DNA of 64,000 nt from NCBI RefSeq assembly GCF_013466605.1, contig NZ_CP059162.1:5084001-5148000 (forward strand), read 5' to 3'. The translations under genes were made by a program, and so were the position numbers. Origin of the DNA: Pseudomonas chlororaphis subsp. aurantiaca (GTDB taxonomy: Bacteria; Pseudomonadota; Gammaproteobacteria; Pseudomonadales; Pseudomonadaceae). The notes under the pieces are model-generated. The model was not told the DNA's origin. It ran no database searches and saw nothing but the letters and a program-made list of their open reading frames with translations. Of the stretch, positions 22,600 to 30,755 are shown in pieces (position 1 is the first letter of the stretch; every line of letters begins with the position of its first letter).

Positions 22600-23202
22600 A
22601 TGATTCATCATGTCGTGGGACTCTTCACCCACCCCGATCAGGAATGGCGAGAAATACGTGGCGACGAAGAGGAAAGCATCAGCCACATGTACCTCACCCA
22701 CACGCTGATTCTCGCGGCGATTCCAGCGGTTTCGGCCTTTATCGGCACCACCCAGGTCGGTTGGGTCATCGGTAATCGAGCGCCGGTCATGCTGACCATG
22801 GAAAGCGCGCTGTGGATGACCATCATGTCGTACCTGGCGATGCTCGGCGGGGTCGCGGTCATGGGCGCCTTCGTCCACTGGATGGCCCGCACCTACGACG
22901 CCAGCCCGAGCCTGGCACGCTGCATCGCGTTTGCCACCTACACGGCGACGCCGCTGTTCATCGGCGGCCTGGCGGCGCTGTATCCGCACATGTGGCTCGG
23001 CATGATCGTCGGCACGGCCGCCATCAGTTACACCGTCTACCTGCTGTATGTCGGATTGCCGACCTTCATGAACATTCCGTCGGACGAAGGTTTCCTGTTC
23101 TCAAGCTCCGTACTGGCCGTTGGGCTGGTGGTGCTGGTCGCGATCATGGCGTTCACCGTGATCGTCTGGGGTCTTGGCGTCGGCCCCGTTTACACCAACT
23201 GA
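22600..23202 (+). CDS. Yip1 domain family membrane protein
   Basis: A 200-residue integral membrane protein with about five hydrophobic helices and the start MIHHVVGLFTHPDQEWREIR, typical of bacterial Yip1-domain proteins. The Shine-Dalgarno AAAGGAG lies 9 nt before the ATG. The function in bacteria is unknown. It is monocistronic, with a promoter-like region 100 nt upstream and a terminator 35 nt downstream. Confidence 0.82.
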   Translation: MIHHVVGLFTHPDQEWREIRGDEEESISHMYLTHTLILAAIPAVSAFIGTTQVGWVIGNRAPVMLTMESALWMTIMSYLAMLGGVAVMGAFVHWMARTYDASPSLARCIAFATYTATPLFIGGLAALYPHMWLGMIVGTAAISYTVYLLYVGLPTFMNIPSDEGFLFSSSVLAVGLVVLVAIMAFTVIVWGLGVGPVYTN

Positions 23203-23236
23203 CGCTGCTCAAAAAACAAACACAATCTGCCAACAC

Positions 23237-23259
23237 AGGCCGCCGCAAGGCGGCCTTCT
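23237..23259 (+). terminator. Terminator of the Yip1 gene
   Basis: Stem AGGCCGCC (23237-23244), GCAA tetraloop, GGCGGCCT (23249-23256), then TCTAA. The T-tract is short but the stem is strong. Confidence 0.7.
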
Positions 23260-23346
23260 AATCTGCGCAACGACCATTCGGCGCCTGGACGATTCGGAAT
23301 GCATCAGCTTTGCGGCATACTCACCCGCTCTGGAGAGCCGTTAAGC

Positions 23347-23838
23347 ATGCCCGAGCAACTCAATACCCGCGTCGAAGACTGTTTCCAACTCGCTGAATCC
23401 TTTTTCAAACGACCTTTCAAACGCCCGGTGGTCAGCCTCAAGTTGCGTGGCCAGAAAGCCGGTGTCGCCCACCTTCACGAAAACCTGCTGCGCTTCAACC
23501 TGCAGCTGTACCGGGAAAACACCGAAGACTTCCTCAAGCAGACCGTGGCCCATGAAGTCGCGCACCTGATCGCCCACCAACTGTTCGGCGAGCGCATCCA
23601 GCCCCACGGCGAAGAATGGCAACTGATCATGCGCGGGGTGTACGAACTGCCGCCCAATCGCTGCCACACCTACGAGATCCAGCGTCGCAGCGTGACGCGC
23701 TACATCTACCGCTGCCCCTGCGACAACGACTTCCCGTTTTCCGCCCAACGTCACCGCCTGGTCGCCCAGGGCCGGCGTTATCTGTGCCGGCGCTGCCGAC
23801 ACACCCTGGTGTTCAGCGGTGAGATGCGGGTGGAGTGA
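23347..23838 (+). CDS. SprT family zinc metalloprotease-like protein
   Basis: A 163-residue SprT-domain protein. The zinc-binding HExxH is in TVAHEVAHLIAHQLFGERI, and a C-terminal zinc ribbon is formed by YRCPCDNDFPFS and YLCRRCRHTLVF. I chose the ATG at 23347 (MPEQLNTRVED), with Shine-Dalgarno GGAGA; the longer frame from 23299 is not conserved. Relatives include E. coli SprT (YggI) and the eukaryotic DNA-protein-crosslink protease Spartan. Proteolytic activity is inferred. Confidence 0.88.
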   Translation: MPEQLNTRVEDCFQLAESFFKRPFKRPVVSLKLRGQKAGVAHLHENLLRFNLQLYRENTEDFLKQTVAHEVAHLIAHQLFGERIQPHGEEWQLIMRGVYELPPNRCHTYEIQRRSVTRYIYRCPCDNDFPFSAQRHRLVAQGRRYLCRRCRHTLVFSGEMRVE

Positions 23839-23846
23839 ATCCGGCC

Positions 23847-25028
23847 CTACAGGATGACCCGGCCCTGGCGTAGCTCAGCGATGCGCTGTGTGCTGTAACC
23901 CAGCTCGGCCAGCACCTGGTCACTATGCGCGCCCAGCTCCGCCCCGATATGCCGCGGCTCCGGCAGCCCCTGGGAAAACTTCAACGGACAGGCCATCTGC
24001 GCCTGGTAGCTGCCATCGCCACGCGGCACCTGGCTGACCAGCTGTCGCGCCTGCAACTGCGGATGAGCGACCGCCTCCGCCAGGCCCAGCACCGGTTCGA
24101 CGCAGGCATCGACCCCGGCAAACAATTCGCAGAGCTCGGTGAAATCGTGCTTCTCGAACTCGACCTGCAAGGCCTGCTTGAGCGCCTGCTGTTGCTCCGG
24201 CTGCGGTGACAGTCCCTGGGCCGCCAGTTCCGGACGCCCCAGGGCCTTGCACAGCGCCTGCATGAACGGTGGTTCCAGGCTGCCCACCGACAGCCAGCGG
24301 CCATCCCGACTGCGGTAATAGTCATAGAAGCTGCCGCCATTGAGCACCTGTTGCTCCGCCGCGGGCTCGATCCCGCACGCCAGGTAGCCGGCCCCGGCCA
24401 TGGCATTCAGGCTGAACACGCAATCGGTCATGCTCACGTCCAGGTGCTGCCCCAGGCCGCTGTGCTGGCGGGCAACCACCGCCGCCAGCAGGCCAATGAC
24501 CCCATGCAGCGAACCTCCGGCGATATCCGCCGCCTGGATGCCCAGGGGCAGCGGCCCGCTGTCCTTGCGTCCGGTGTAGCTGGCCAGGCCCGCCAGGGCC
24601 AGGTAATTGATGTCGTGGCCGGCGCGCTCCCGATACGGGCCGGTCTGCCCGTAACCGGTGATCGAGACATAGATCAGCTTCGGGTTGAGCGCCTTCAACG
24701 CCTCGTAGCCCAGCCCCAGGCGCTCCATCACCCCGGGGCGGAACTGCTCCAGCACGATGTCGTACTCCAGCACCAGTTGGCGGATCACCTCCAGCGTCTC
24801 GGGCTGCTTGAGGTCCAGCGCCAGGCTGCGTTTATTGCGATTGAGGTAGGCATGGCTGGCGGAGACGCCCTGATCGTGGGGCGGCAGCACCCGCAGCAGG
24901 TCCATGCGGGTCGGCGATTCGATGCGCAGCACCTCGGCACCCATGTCCGCCAGCAGCAAGGAGGCGAACGGCCCCGGCAGCAGCGTGGAGAAATCCAGTA
25001 CCTTGAGTGACGCCAGTGGCCCTTGCAT
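23847..25028 (-). CDS. CaiB/BaiF family (class III) CoA-transferase
   Basis: A 393-residue class III CoA-transferase. It has the start MQGPLASLKVLDFSTLLPGPFAS, the CoA-binding LADMGAEVLRIESPTRMD, the YLNRNKRSLALDLKQPE motif and the catalytic Asp in IQAADIAGGSLHGVIGLL. A Shine-Dalgarno GGGAGAG supports the start at 25028. The acyl substrate cannot be told. Alpha-methylacyl-CoA racemase-type or formyl-CoA-type activity are the family alternatives. It stands alone between sprT and the dctA terminator. Confidence 0.85.
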   Translation of the reverse strand: MQGPLASLKVLDFSTLLPGPFASLLLADMGAEVLRIESPTRMDLLRVLPPHDQGVSASHAYLNRNKRSLALDLKQPETLEVIRQLVLEYDIVLEQFRPGVMERLGLGYEALKALNPKLIYVSITGYGQTGPYRERAGHDINYLALAGLASYTGRKDSGPLPLGIQAADIAGGSLHGVIGLLAAVVARQHSGLGQHLDVSMTDCVFSLNAMAGAGYLACGIEPAAEQQVLNGGSFYDYYRSRDGRWLSVGSLEPPFMQALCKALGRPELAAQGLSPQPEQQQALKQALQVEFEKHDFTELCELFAGVDACVEPVLGLAEAVAHPQLQARQLVSQVPRGDGSYQAQMACPLKFSQGLPEPRHIGAELGAHSDQVLAELGYSTQRIAELRQGRVIL

Positions 25029-25135
25029 GAGCACTCTCCCTTGCCGATTGACTGCCCACAGAGTAGGCAGCGCCTCAAGGGCCGGCAATCACCGCAAGCG
25101 TCACCCGGGCTGACCGTTGCGCTCAAACCCCGGGT

Positions 25136-25167
25136 ATGAAAAAACCCGCCGGAGCGGGTTTTTTCAT
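25136..25167 (-). terminator. Terminator of dctA
   Basis: A 14-bp inverted repeat (25136-25149 with 25154-25167) with a CCCGC/GCGGG core and A/T tracts on both sides, located 14 nt beyond the dctA stop. Confidence 0.9.
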
Positions 25168-25180
25168 CGACGCGGTGAAG

Positions 25181-26515
25181 TTACTTCACGGTCGTCGGGG
25201 TTGGGCCTTCGGCAACGCCCAGGTCATCTTCTTCGCGGGTGTCGCTGATAGCACGGCCACCGGAAGCCAGCTCGGCCTGCAGCTGGTCTTCGTCCAGCTC
25301 CTTGACCCACTTGGCGACCACTACGGTGGCTACCGCGTTACCTACCAGGTTGGTCAGCGCGCGGGCTTCGGACATGAAGCGGTCGATACCCAGGATCAGC
25401 GCCAGGCCGGCCACCGGCAGGTGCCCCACGGCCGACAGGGTTGCCGCCAGCACGATGAAGCCGCTACCGGTCACGCCCGCAGCACCTTTGGAAGACAGCA
25501 GCAGCACCAGCAGCAGGGTGATCTGGTGAGTGATATCCATATGGGTGTCGGTCGCCTGGGCGATGAACACGGCCGCCATGGTCAGGTAGATCGACGTACC
25601 GTCGAGGTTGAAGGAGTAACCGGTGGGGATCACCAGACCTACTACCGATTTCTTCGCGCCCAGGCGTTCCATCTTGATCAGCATGCGTGGCAGGGCCGAT
25701 TCCGACGAGGAAGTGCCCAGCACGATCAGCAGCTCTTCACGGATGTAGCGGATCAGCTTCAGCACGCTGAAACCGTGGGCACGGCAGATGGCGCCCAGCA
25801 CCACCAGCACGAACAGCACGCAGGTGATGTAGAAGCAGATCATCAGCTGGCCCAACTGCACCAGCGAACCCACGCCGTAGGCGCCGATGGTGAAGGCCAT
25901 GGCACCCAGCGCACCGATCGGCGCGAGCTTCATGATCATGTTGATGATGTTGAACATCACGTGGGCGAAGCGATCGATGAAGTCCAGCACCGGCTTGCCG
26001 TAGGCACCCAGGCGGTGCAGGGCGAAACCGAAGATCACCGAGAACATCAGCACTTGCAGGATGTCGCCGTTGGCGAAGGCGCCGACGATGGTATTCGGAA
26101 TGACGTTGAGGATGAAGCCGACGATGCTCTGGTCTTTGCCGGCGGTGACGTAGGCCGCCACTTTCGAGGCATCCAGGGTGGACACATCGATGTGCATGCC
26201 GTTGCCCGGCTGCACGACGTTGACCACGACCAGGCCGATCAGCAGGGCGATGGTCGAAACGATTTCGAAGTACAACAGCGCGTAGCCACCGGTCTTGCCC
26301 ACCGATTTCATGTTCTGCATGCCGGCGATACCACTGACGACGGTACAGAAGATGATGGGCGCGATGACCATCTTGATCAGTTTGATGAACCCGTCACCCA
26401 GGGGCTTGAGGGCCACACCGGTCTGCGGGTAGAAGTGACCGAGCAGGATGCCGATAGCGATGGCAACGATCACCTGGAAATACAGGGATTTGTACAGTGG
26501 CTGACGAGTCGTCAT
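25181..26515 (-). CDS. dctA: C4-dicarboxylate:cation symporter DctA
   Basis: Inner-membrane importer of succinate, fumarate and malate (DAACS family), 444 residues. The start at 26515 ([22 protein letters not shown]) has a GAGGAA Shine-Dalgarno; the open frame upstream to 26626 crosses the leader and is not coding. Family motifs are the serine-rich [35 protein letters not shown] and [16 protein letters not shown] sigma-54 promoter lies about 145 bp upstream with palindromes beyond it, so control by RpoN and an enhancer-binding protein such as DctD is likely. dctB and dctD are not in the window. Confidence 0.96.
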   Translation of the reverse strand: MTTRQPLYKSLYFQVIVAIAIGILLGHFYPQTGVALKPLGDGFIKLIKMVIAPIIFCTVVSGIAGMQNMKSVGKTGGYALLYFEIVSTIALLIGLVVVNVVQPGNGMHIDVSTLDASKVAAYVTAGKDQSIVGFILNVIPNTIVGAFANGDILQVLMFSVIFGFALHRLGAYGKPVLDFIDRFAHVMFNIINMIMKLAPIGALGAMAFTIGAYGVGSLVQLGQLMICFYITCVLFVLVVLGAICRAHGFSVLKLIRYIREELLIVLGTSSSESALPRMLIKMERLGAKKSVVGLVIPTGYSFNLDGTSIYLTMAAVFIAQATDTHMDITHQITLLLVLLLSSKGAAGVTGSGFIVLAATLSAVGHLPVAGLALILGIDRFMSEARALTNLVGNAVATVVVAKWVKELDEDQLQAELASGGRAISDTREEDDLGVAEGPTPTTVK

Positions 26516-26580
26516 TGCAAAGTTCCTCAAGAGCACCGTTGCACACCATCCATCGATGCACACGACGCCTAAAGTGCGAA

Positions 26581-26598
26581 CCCTCCTGCACTGGAGGG
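26581..26598 (-). other. Hairpin in the dctA leader
   Basis: CCCTCC-TGCACT-GGAGGG, a 6-bp inverted repeat in the transcribed leader between the sigma-54 promoter and the dctA start. No T-tract that would make it a terminator is near. It may affect mRNA stability or translation. Confidence 0.35.
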
Positions 26599-26657
26599 AT
26601 TTGTTGTGTAGAGCTGCGGGGAACATCTTTCGCTGCTCCCTTCTCCTCGCTCGCTAT

Positions 26658-26673
26658 CGCAAAGCCCGTGCCA
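26658..26673 (-). promoter_or_regulatory. Sigma-54 (RpoN) promoter of dctA
   Basis: On the minus strand, TGGCACGGGCTTTGCG carries TGGCAC (-24) and TTGC (-12) with the required GG-N10-GC spacing, close to the consensus TGGCACG-N4-TTGCW. Transcription would start near 26646, giving a leader of about 130 nt before dctA. Confidence 0.85.
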
Positions 26674-26750
26674 GCTTGCCAAAAAACCCTGAAGGCCTTT
26701 GGACATCCGGGTTTGCGCTCGCCCTTCGCTCTCCCCGCCCCACACGAAGT

Positions 26751-26839
26751 GGCGGATTTCCGCCCATCATCCGGCCCTCGTCCTACAATTTGGCGGATAT
26801 CCGCCTTGCCCAGTCGCTGGCGGCTGTTAACATCCGCCA
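26751..26839. promoter_or_regulatory. Palindromic upstream sites (GGCGGATWTCCGCC)
   Basis: GGCGGATTTCCGCC (26751-26764) and the perfect palindrome GGCGGATATCCGCC (26792-26805) are 41 bp apart centre to centre. A looser TGGCGG...CCGCCA pair (26818-26839) follows. They lie about 105-190 bp upstream of the sigma-54 start of dctA, the usual place for enhancer-binding protein sites. They also abut the divergent AraC-family gene. Confidence 0.6.
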
Positions 26840-26861
26840 CTTAATGGACGGATCAACCTTC

Positions 26862-27860
26862 ATGCGCCAACGCACCATCGCCAGTCATTTCGCCCGCGCC
26901 GCCCTGGGCGGGGCCCGCCGGCGGGGCTACGACTATTCGGAGTTGCTGCAGACCCTGGGCATCAGCCTCGAACTGTTGAACGAACCCAAGGCCCGTATCG
27001 CCCCCGAGCAGTTCGCCAACCTGCTGCAACAGCTCTGGCAAGTCCTCGATGACGAGTACCTGGGATTCGGCGACGGCCCGAGCAAGCGCGGCACCTTCGC
27101 CATGATGTGCCACGCCCTGATCCACTGCAGCAACCTGGAGAAGGCCCTGCAGCGCGGCCTGCTGTTTTATAGCCTGTTCCCCCAGGCACCGCGGCTGAGC
27201 CTGACGCGCGAAGGGGAAATGACCCGCCTGAGCCTGGACGACGCAGGGCTGTGGGACCCGGACCACTTTCTCAGCGAGAGCCTGCTGGTGATCTGGCATC
27301 GCCTCGGCAGCTGGCTGATCGGCCAGCGCATCCGCCTGGAACAGGCCTGTTTCAGCTACCCGAAACCCGAGCACGGCAATGAATACGACCTGCTGTTCCC
27401 CTGCCCCCTGGTGTTTTCCCGCGACTGCAGCAGCCTGCTGTTCCACAGCCGCTACCTGAGCATGCCGCTGCTGCAGGACGAACGAACCCTCAAGCACTTT
27501 CTCGAGCGCTCCCCCGCCGACCTGCTGGCCCGCCCGGACGACGGCGACAGCCTGAGCAGCCAGCTGCGCCGCCTGCTCAGCCGCGACAGCAACCATTGGC
27601 CGGACCTGGAAAGCATTGCCCAGCACCTGCACATCAGCCCGCAGACGCTGCGCCGGCACTTGCGCGAAGAAGGTACGAGCTTTCAGGAATTGAAGGATCA
27701 GTTGCGGCGCGATATCGCCATCTACCATCTGCGTCGGGCCGACCTGTCATTGCAACAGATCGCCGAGCAGACCGGCTTTTCCGAGCCCTCGGCCTTTCAC
27801 CGCGCGTTCAAGAAGTGGACCGGGCTGACGCCCGGCGCCTACCGCGCCCAGGAAACCTGA
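26862..27860 (+). CDS. AraC family transcriptional regulator
   Basis: A 332-residue regulator with an arabinose-binding-like N-terminal domain (Arabinose_bd type: YSELLQTLGISLELLNEPKARIAPEQFANLLQQLWQ) and a C-terminal double HTH (SIAQHLHISPQTLRRHLREEGTSFQELKDQLRRD...QIAEQTGFSEPSAFHRAFKKWTGLTPGAYR). I prefer the ATG at 26862 (MRQRTIASHF), with GGACGGA upstream. The ATG at 26844 is an alternative that adds six residues. It sits between dctA and phoQ, as PA1182 does in PAO1. The inducer and targets are unknown. Confidence 0.88.
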   Translation: MRQRTIASHFARAALGGARRRGYDYSELLQTLGISLELLNEPKARIAPEQFANLLQQLWQVLDDEYLGFGDGPSKRGTFAMMCHALIHCSNLEKALQRGLLFYSLFPQAPRLSLTREGEMTRLSLDDAGLWDPDHFLSESLLVIWHRLGSWLIGQRIRLEQACFSYPKPEHGNEYDLLFPCPLVFSRDCSSLLFHSRYLSMPLLQDERTLKHFLERSPADLLARPDDGDSLSSQLRRLLSRDSNHWPDLESIAQHLHISPQTLRRHLREEGTSFQELKDQLRRDIAIYHLRRADLSLQQIAEQTGFSEPSAFHRAFKKWTGLTPGAYRAQET

Positions 27861-27869
27861 GCGCGCCGG

Positions 27870-29216
27870 TCAGATCGCCGGAAAGTGAATGCGGAACGCC
27901 GCCCCGCCCAGGGTGGAATCGCCAAGGGTCAGCTGGGCACCGTAGCTGTCGATGATGTCCTTGACCACCGCCAGGCCGATCCCCTGCCCCGGATGCTGGC
28001 GATCCAGCCGTTCGCCACGCTGGAGAATCCGCGCCCGCTGGTCCGGCGGCACACCGGGCCCGTCGTCCTCGACACACAACTGCGCGCCGTGAAGGTCTTG
28101 GCGGACACTGATGCGCACTTCGCTCAGGCACAGGCGATAGGCGTTCTCCAGCAGGTTGCCCAGCAACTCGAGCAAGGCCCCATGCTCGATCGGCACATAG
28201 CAGCGCTCCGGCAGGTCGAACGAGACCCGCACCTGTTTGTCGCGATAGACCTTGTCCAGGGTGTCGCACAGGCTTTTCAGCACCGGTCGCAGACGCACCT
28301 GGTGACGCACCAGGCCGCTCTTGCGCAGGCTGGCGCGTTGCAGCTGGTAGCTGATCTGCTGGCTCATGCGTTCGATCTGGGTCTGCAGCACCCAGGCCTG
28401 TTCGCGGTCCTGAGGGCGCAGGGCCATGTCCTCGCTGACCCCTTGCAACACCGTCAGCGGGGTTTTCAGGCTGTGGGCCAGATCGTCCAGGGAGTCGCGA
28501 TAACGGCTGCGCTGCTCGCGCTCGCTGTGCAACAGGCGGTTCAACGAGCCGGTCAGGCGCAACAGCTCGCGCGGATGTTCTTCGCTGAGGCTTTCCCGGG
28601 TACCGCTTTCGATTTCGTCCAGCTCCTGGCTCAGCCGGCGCAAGGCCTGCAGGCCCCAGGTCAGGCCGAGCCAGAGCAGCGCCAGGAGCACCAGCAACGC
28701 GGCGCCAAAACCGAGGTAGAGGTTTTCCCGCACCCCTTCCAGGGTCAGTTGGTACTCACGCACCGGCTGCAAGGCAACGATGCTGAACGCCGCGCTCTTA
28801 CCGCCGAGCAGCTTGACCTCGACGTCGTAGACGAAAAACTCCTGGCCATTGGCTTCGCGGATACGCGCGAACTCATTGCCGCGGCCGTCATAACGCGGCT
28901 TGTAGTTGATGTTCTCTTCCTGGGTCGCCTTGGAACGCCAGACCAACCGCCCCTCCCGGTCATAGATGTAGCCCAGCAGACGGCTGTCGGTCAGGTTGAA
29001 ACGCTCGTCCGGCAGTTGCGCCGGCATTTGCAGGTGATTGTTCTCGACCCGGGCCGCCGAGATCAGCGTGGTCACATCGGAAGCCAGGCGCTGCTCGATG
29101 GAATCCTGCAGCGCCAGGCTGAACGCGCCTTGCATGGCCGGCAACAACGCCAGCATGAACAGCACCGCCAGCGTCGTGGCCGCCAGCATCAGGCGCAGGC
29201 GTAACGATCGAATCAT
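27870..29216 (-). CDS. phoQ: Sensor histidine kinase PhoQ
   Basis: Inner-membrane sensor of low Mg2+ and cationic peptides, 448 residues. TM1 (about 8-30), a periplasmic PhoQ-type sensor domain, TM2 (about 167-190), HAMP and the H-box DSLDDLAHSLKTPLTVLQG, whose HSLKTPL is typical of PhoQ, are visible. The ATPase motifs are GNLLENAYRLC, EDDGPGVPPDQ and QGIGLAVVKDI. Its ATG overlaps the phoP stop by 4 nt. oprH-phoP-phoQ is the P. aeruginosa arrangement (PA1178-PA1180). Confidence 0.95.
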   Translation of the reverse strand: MIRSLRLRLMLAATTLAVLFMLALLPAMQGAFSLALQDSIEQRLASDVTTLISAARVENNHLQMPAQLPDERFNLTDSRLLGYIYDREGRLVWRSKATQEENINYKPRYDGRGNEFARIREANGQEFFVYDVEVKLLGGKSAAFSIVALQPVREYQLTLEGVRENLYLGFGAALLVLLALLWLGLTWGLQALRRLSQELDEIESGTRESLSEEHPRELLRLTGSLNRLLHSEREQRSRYRDSLDDLAHSLKTPLTVLQGVSEDMALRPQDREQAWVLQTQIERMSQQISYQLQRASLRKSGLVRHQVRLRPVLKSLCDTLDKVYRDKQVRVSFDLPERCYVPIEHGALLELLGNLLENAYRLCLSEVRISVRQDLHGAQLCVEDDGPGVPPDQRARILQRGERLDRQHPGQGIGLAVVKDIIDSYGAQLTLGDSTLGGAAFRIHFPAI

Positions 29217-29890
29217 CGGCAGCGCTCGTTGAACAGATAACCCAGGCCACGCACGGTATCGATGGGCTTGAAGCCCGAAGGGCCTTCCAGCTTGCGCCGC
29301 AGGCGACCGACCAGCACCTCGATCACGTTCGGATCGCGCTCGTCATCGTCCGGGTACAGCTGTTCCATCAAGCGGTCCTTGGCCACCACCTGCTGATGGT
29401 GGCGCATGAGGTACTCGAGAATCCGGTATTCGTAGGCGGTCAGCGCCAGCGGCTGTTCGTCGAGCGAAGCCTGCTTGCGATTCAGGTCGAGCAGCAACGG
29501 GCCGGCGATGATGGTCGATTGGGTGAACCCGCTGGAGCGGCGCAGCAGCGCATTCAGGCGCGCGTCCAGTTCCTCGAACTGGAAGGGCTTGACCACATAG
29601 TCGTCGGCACCGGCGGCCAGCCCTTCGACCTTGTCCTGCCAGTTGCCGCGAGCCGTCAGGATCAGGATCGGAAACGCCTTGCCCCGCGAGCGCAGCTGGC
29701 GGATCAGGTCCAGCCCGCCCATGCCCGGCAGGCCCAGGTCGATCACCGCCAGATCATGGTTGAACTGCTCGGTCTGATACAGCGCCTCCTCGGCATTGGC
29801 CACGGACTCGACCACATGACCGCTGTCCGTGAGGCGGGTTTGCAAGTGATGGCGCAGCAGCGCCTCATCTTCAACGACGAGCAGTTTCAT
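29213..29890 (-). CDS. phoP: Response regulator PhoP
   Basis: OmpR-family regulator of 225 residues, the PhoP length. The receiver carries VVEDEALLRHHL, the phosphoacceptor Asp in HDLAVIDLGLPGMGG, LTARGNWQDKVEG and VVKPFQFEELDARL. The winged helix has LTAYEYRILEYLMRHHQQVV and VLVGRLRRKLEG. The start at 29890 (MKLLVVEDEALL) is chosen; an upstream frame to 29923 is not conserved. It lies downstream of oprH and is probably autoregulated through the PhoP box at 30672. Confidence 0.96.
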   Translation of the reverse strand: MKLLVVEDEALLRHHLQTRLTDSGHVVESVANAEEALYQTEQFNHDLAVIDLGLPGMGGLDLIRQLRSRGKAFPILILTARGNWQDKVEGLAAGADDYVVKPFQFEELDARLNALLRRSSGFTQSTIIAGPLLLDLNRKQASLDEQPLALTAYEYRILEYLMRHHQQVVAKDRLMEQLYPDDDERDPNVIEVLVGRLRRKLEGPSGFKPIDTVRGLGYLFNERCR

Positions 29891-29958
29891 ACAGCTCTCC
29901 CAGGCAAAATTCGACATCTCCAAGGGCGCTCAGGCGCCCTGATCGTATACATGGCAAC

Positions 29959-29985
29959 GCCGGATCCTGCCTTGGCAGATCCGGC
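29959..29985 (-). terminator. Hairpin between oprH and phoP
   Basis: GCCGGATC (29959-29966) pairs with GATCCGGC (29978-29985), with a further TGCC/GGCA inner stem. No T-tract follows on the minus strand, so it is probably a partial terminator or mRNA stabiliser that lets oprH exceed phoPQ, not a full stop. Confidence 0.45.
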
Positions 29986-30008
29986 GCGGTCAGAACCAGG
30001 ACGGTATT

Positions 30009-30611
30009 TTAGAAAGCGTAGTTGGCCGACAGGTACGTCTGGGCGCTGCTGGTCAGGCTCAGCGAACCCTGCTTGCTGCCACTGCGCTCGCTCATCTCGG
30101 TGCTGGCATTGCTGCGCAGGTAACGGTAACCCAGTTCGACCGAAGTGTTCTGTGAAACCTGCTGCAGGACACCGGCCTGCACGCCGACGGCATAACCGAT
30201 ATCGCTGTCGCGGCTGAAGCCTGGGGAATCCTGGGTCAGCTTGGTCAGGCCTGCGGTGCCGCCGCCGAACAGCTTGGTGCTGCTGGTCACTGGCAGGAAC
30301 ACATCGTAGCTGCCGAGCAGGTTTTCCTGGCGCAGTTTAATGCCATTGTGGGAACCGGAAACATTGTCGTAGGTGGCGTAGTAGCGGTGCTGGTCATTCT
30401 GCTGACCCAGGCGCACGCCCCAGGTGTTGTCCTTGCCGATCACACCGTCGGCGTTCGGGTTGTTCAGGTTGCTGTTGAGCAGGCTGGACTTCTTCACCTT
30501 GTCGCTGGTCTGGCCGTAGGTAAGGCTGGCGAAGTTGCTGTCAGCGGCCTGGACGACAGCGCTGGCGCCGAGAACAGTGAAGGCCAGGATCATCTTCTTG
30601 AAAGTAGTCAT
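30009..30611 (-). CDS. oprH: Outer-membrane protein OprH
   Basis: Small outer-membrane beta barrel that stabilises LPS under low Mg2+. It has 200 residues, a signal peptide ending ASAVVQA (about residue 22), and a mature part with alternating strands, several of them ending in aromatic residues, finishing YLSANYAF with the terminal Phe used for barrel assembly. It is the first gene of oprH-phoP-phoQ and is preceded by a PhoP box. Confidence 0.93.
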   Translation of the reverse strand: MTTFKKMILAFTVLGASAVVQAADSNFASLTYGQTSDKVKKSSLLNSNLNNPNADGVIGKDNTWGVRLGQQNDQHRYYATYDNVSGSHNGIKLRQENLLGSYDVFLPVTSSTKLFGGGTAGLTKLTQDSPGFSRDSDIGYAVGVQAGVLQQVSQNTSVELGYRYLRSNASTEMSERSGSKQGSLSLTSSAQTYLSANYAF

Positions 30612-30654
30612 GGGGGTATTTCCTCATTCGCTATGTGTTTTTGGGTACGGGGCC

Positions 30655-30710
30655 AGACTACCGACCCCGCCCTGAACTCCCCCTGAACACACTCTGAACC
30701 TCGGCTGAAT
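30655..30710 (-). promoter_or_regulatory. PhoP box and promoter of oprH-phoPQ (four half-sites)
   Basis: Read on the minus strand, GTTCAG occurs at 30699-30694, 30688-30683 and 30677-30672, preceded by ATTCAG at 30710-30705. All four are exactly 11 bp apart, one helical turn. Two such repeats form the usual PhoP box. A -10-like TAGTCT (30660-30655) lies 11 bp beyond the last repeat, as expected for a PhoP-activated promoter lacking a -35. Confidence 0.88.
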
Positions 30711-30755
30711 CAAATCGACTAGGCTGTTTGGCAGTCTTTTAAAGGAGAACGGACT

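Noticed and set aside
25136-26572. 478-codon open frame antisense to dctA
   Set aside because: Its His/Asp/Gln-rich composition is typical of the reverse of a membrane protein gene. dctA motifs are clear on the other strand.
29959-29985. Full rho-independent terminator between oprH and phoP
   Set aside because: The stem is strong but there is no T-tract, and phoPQ expression from the oprH promoter is expected, so I list it only as a partial terminator.
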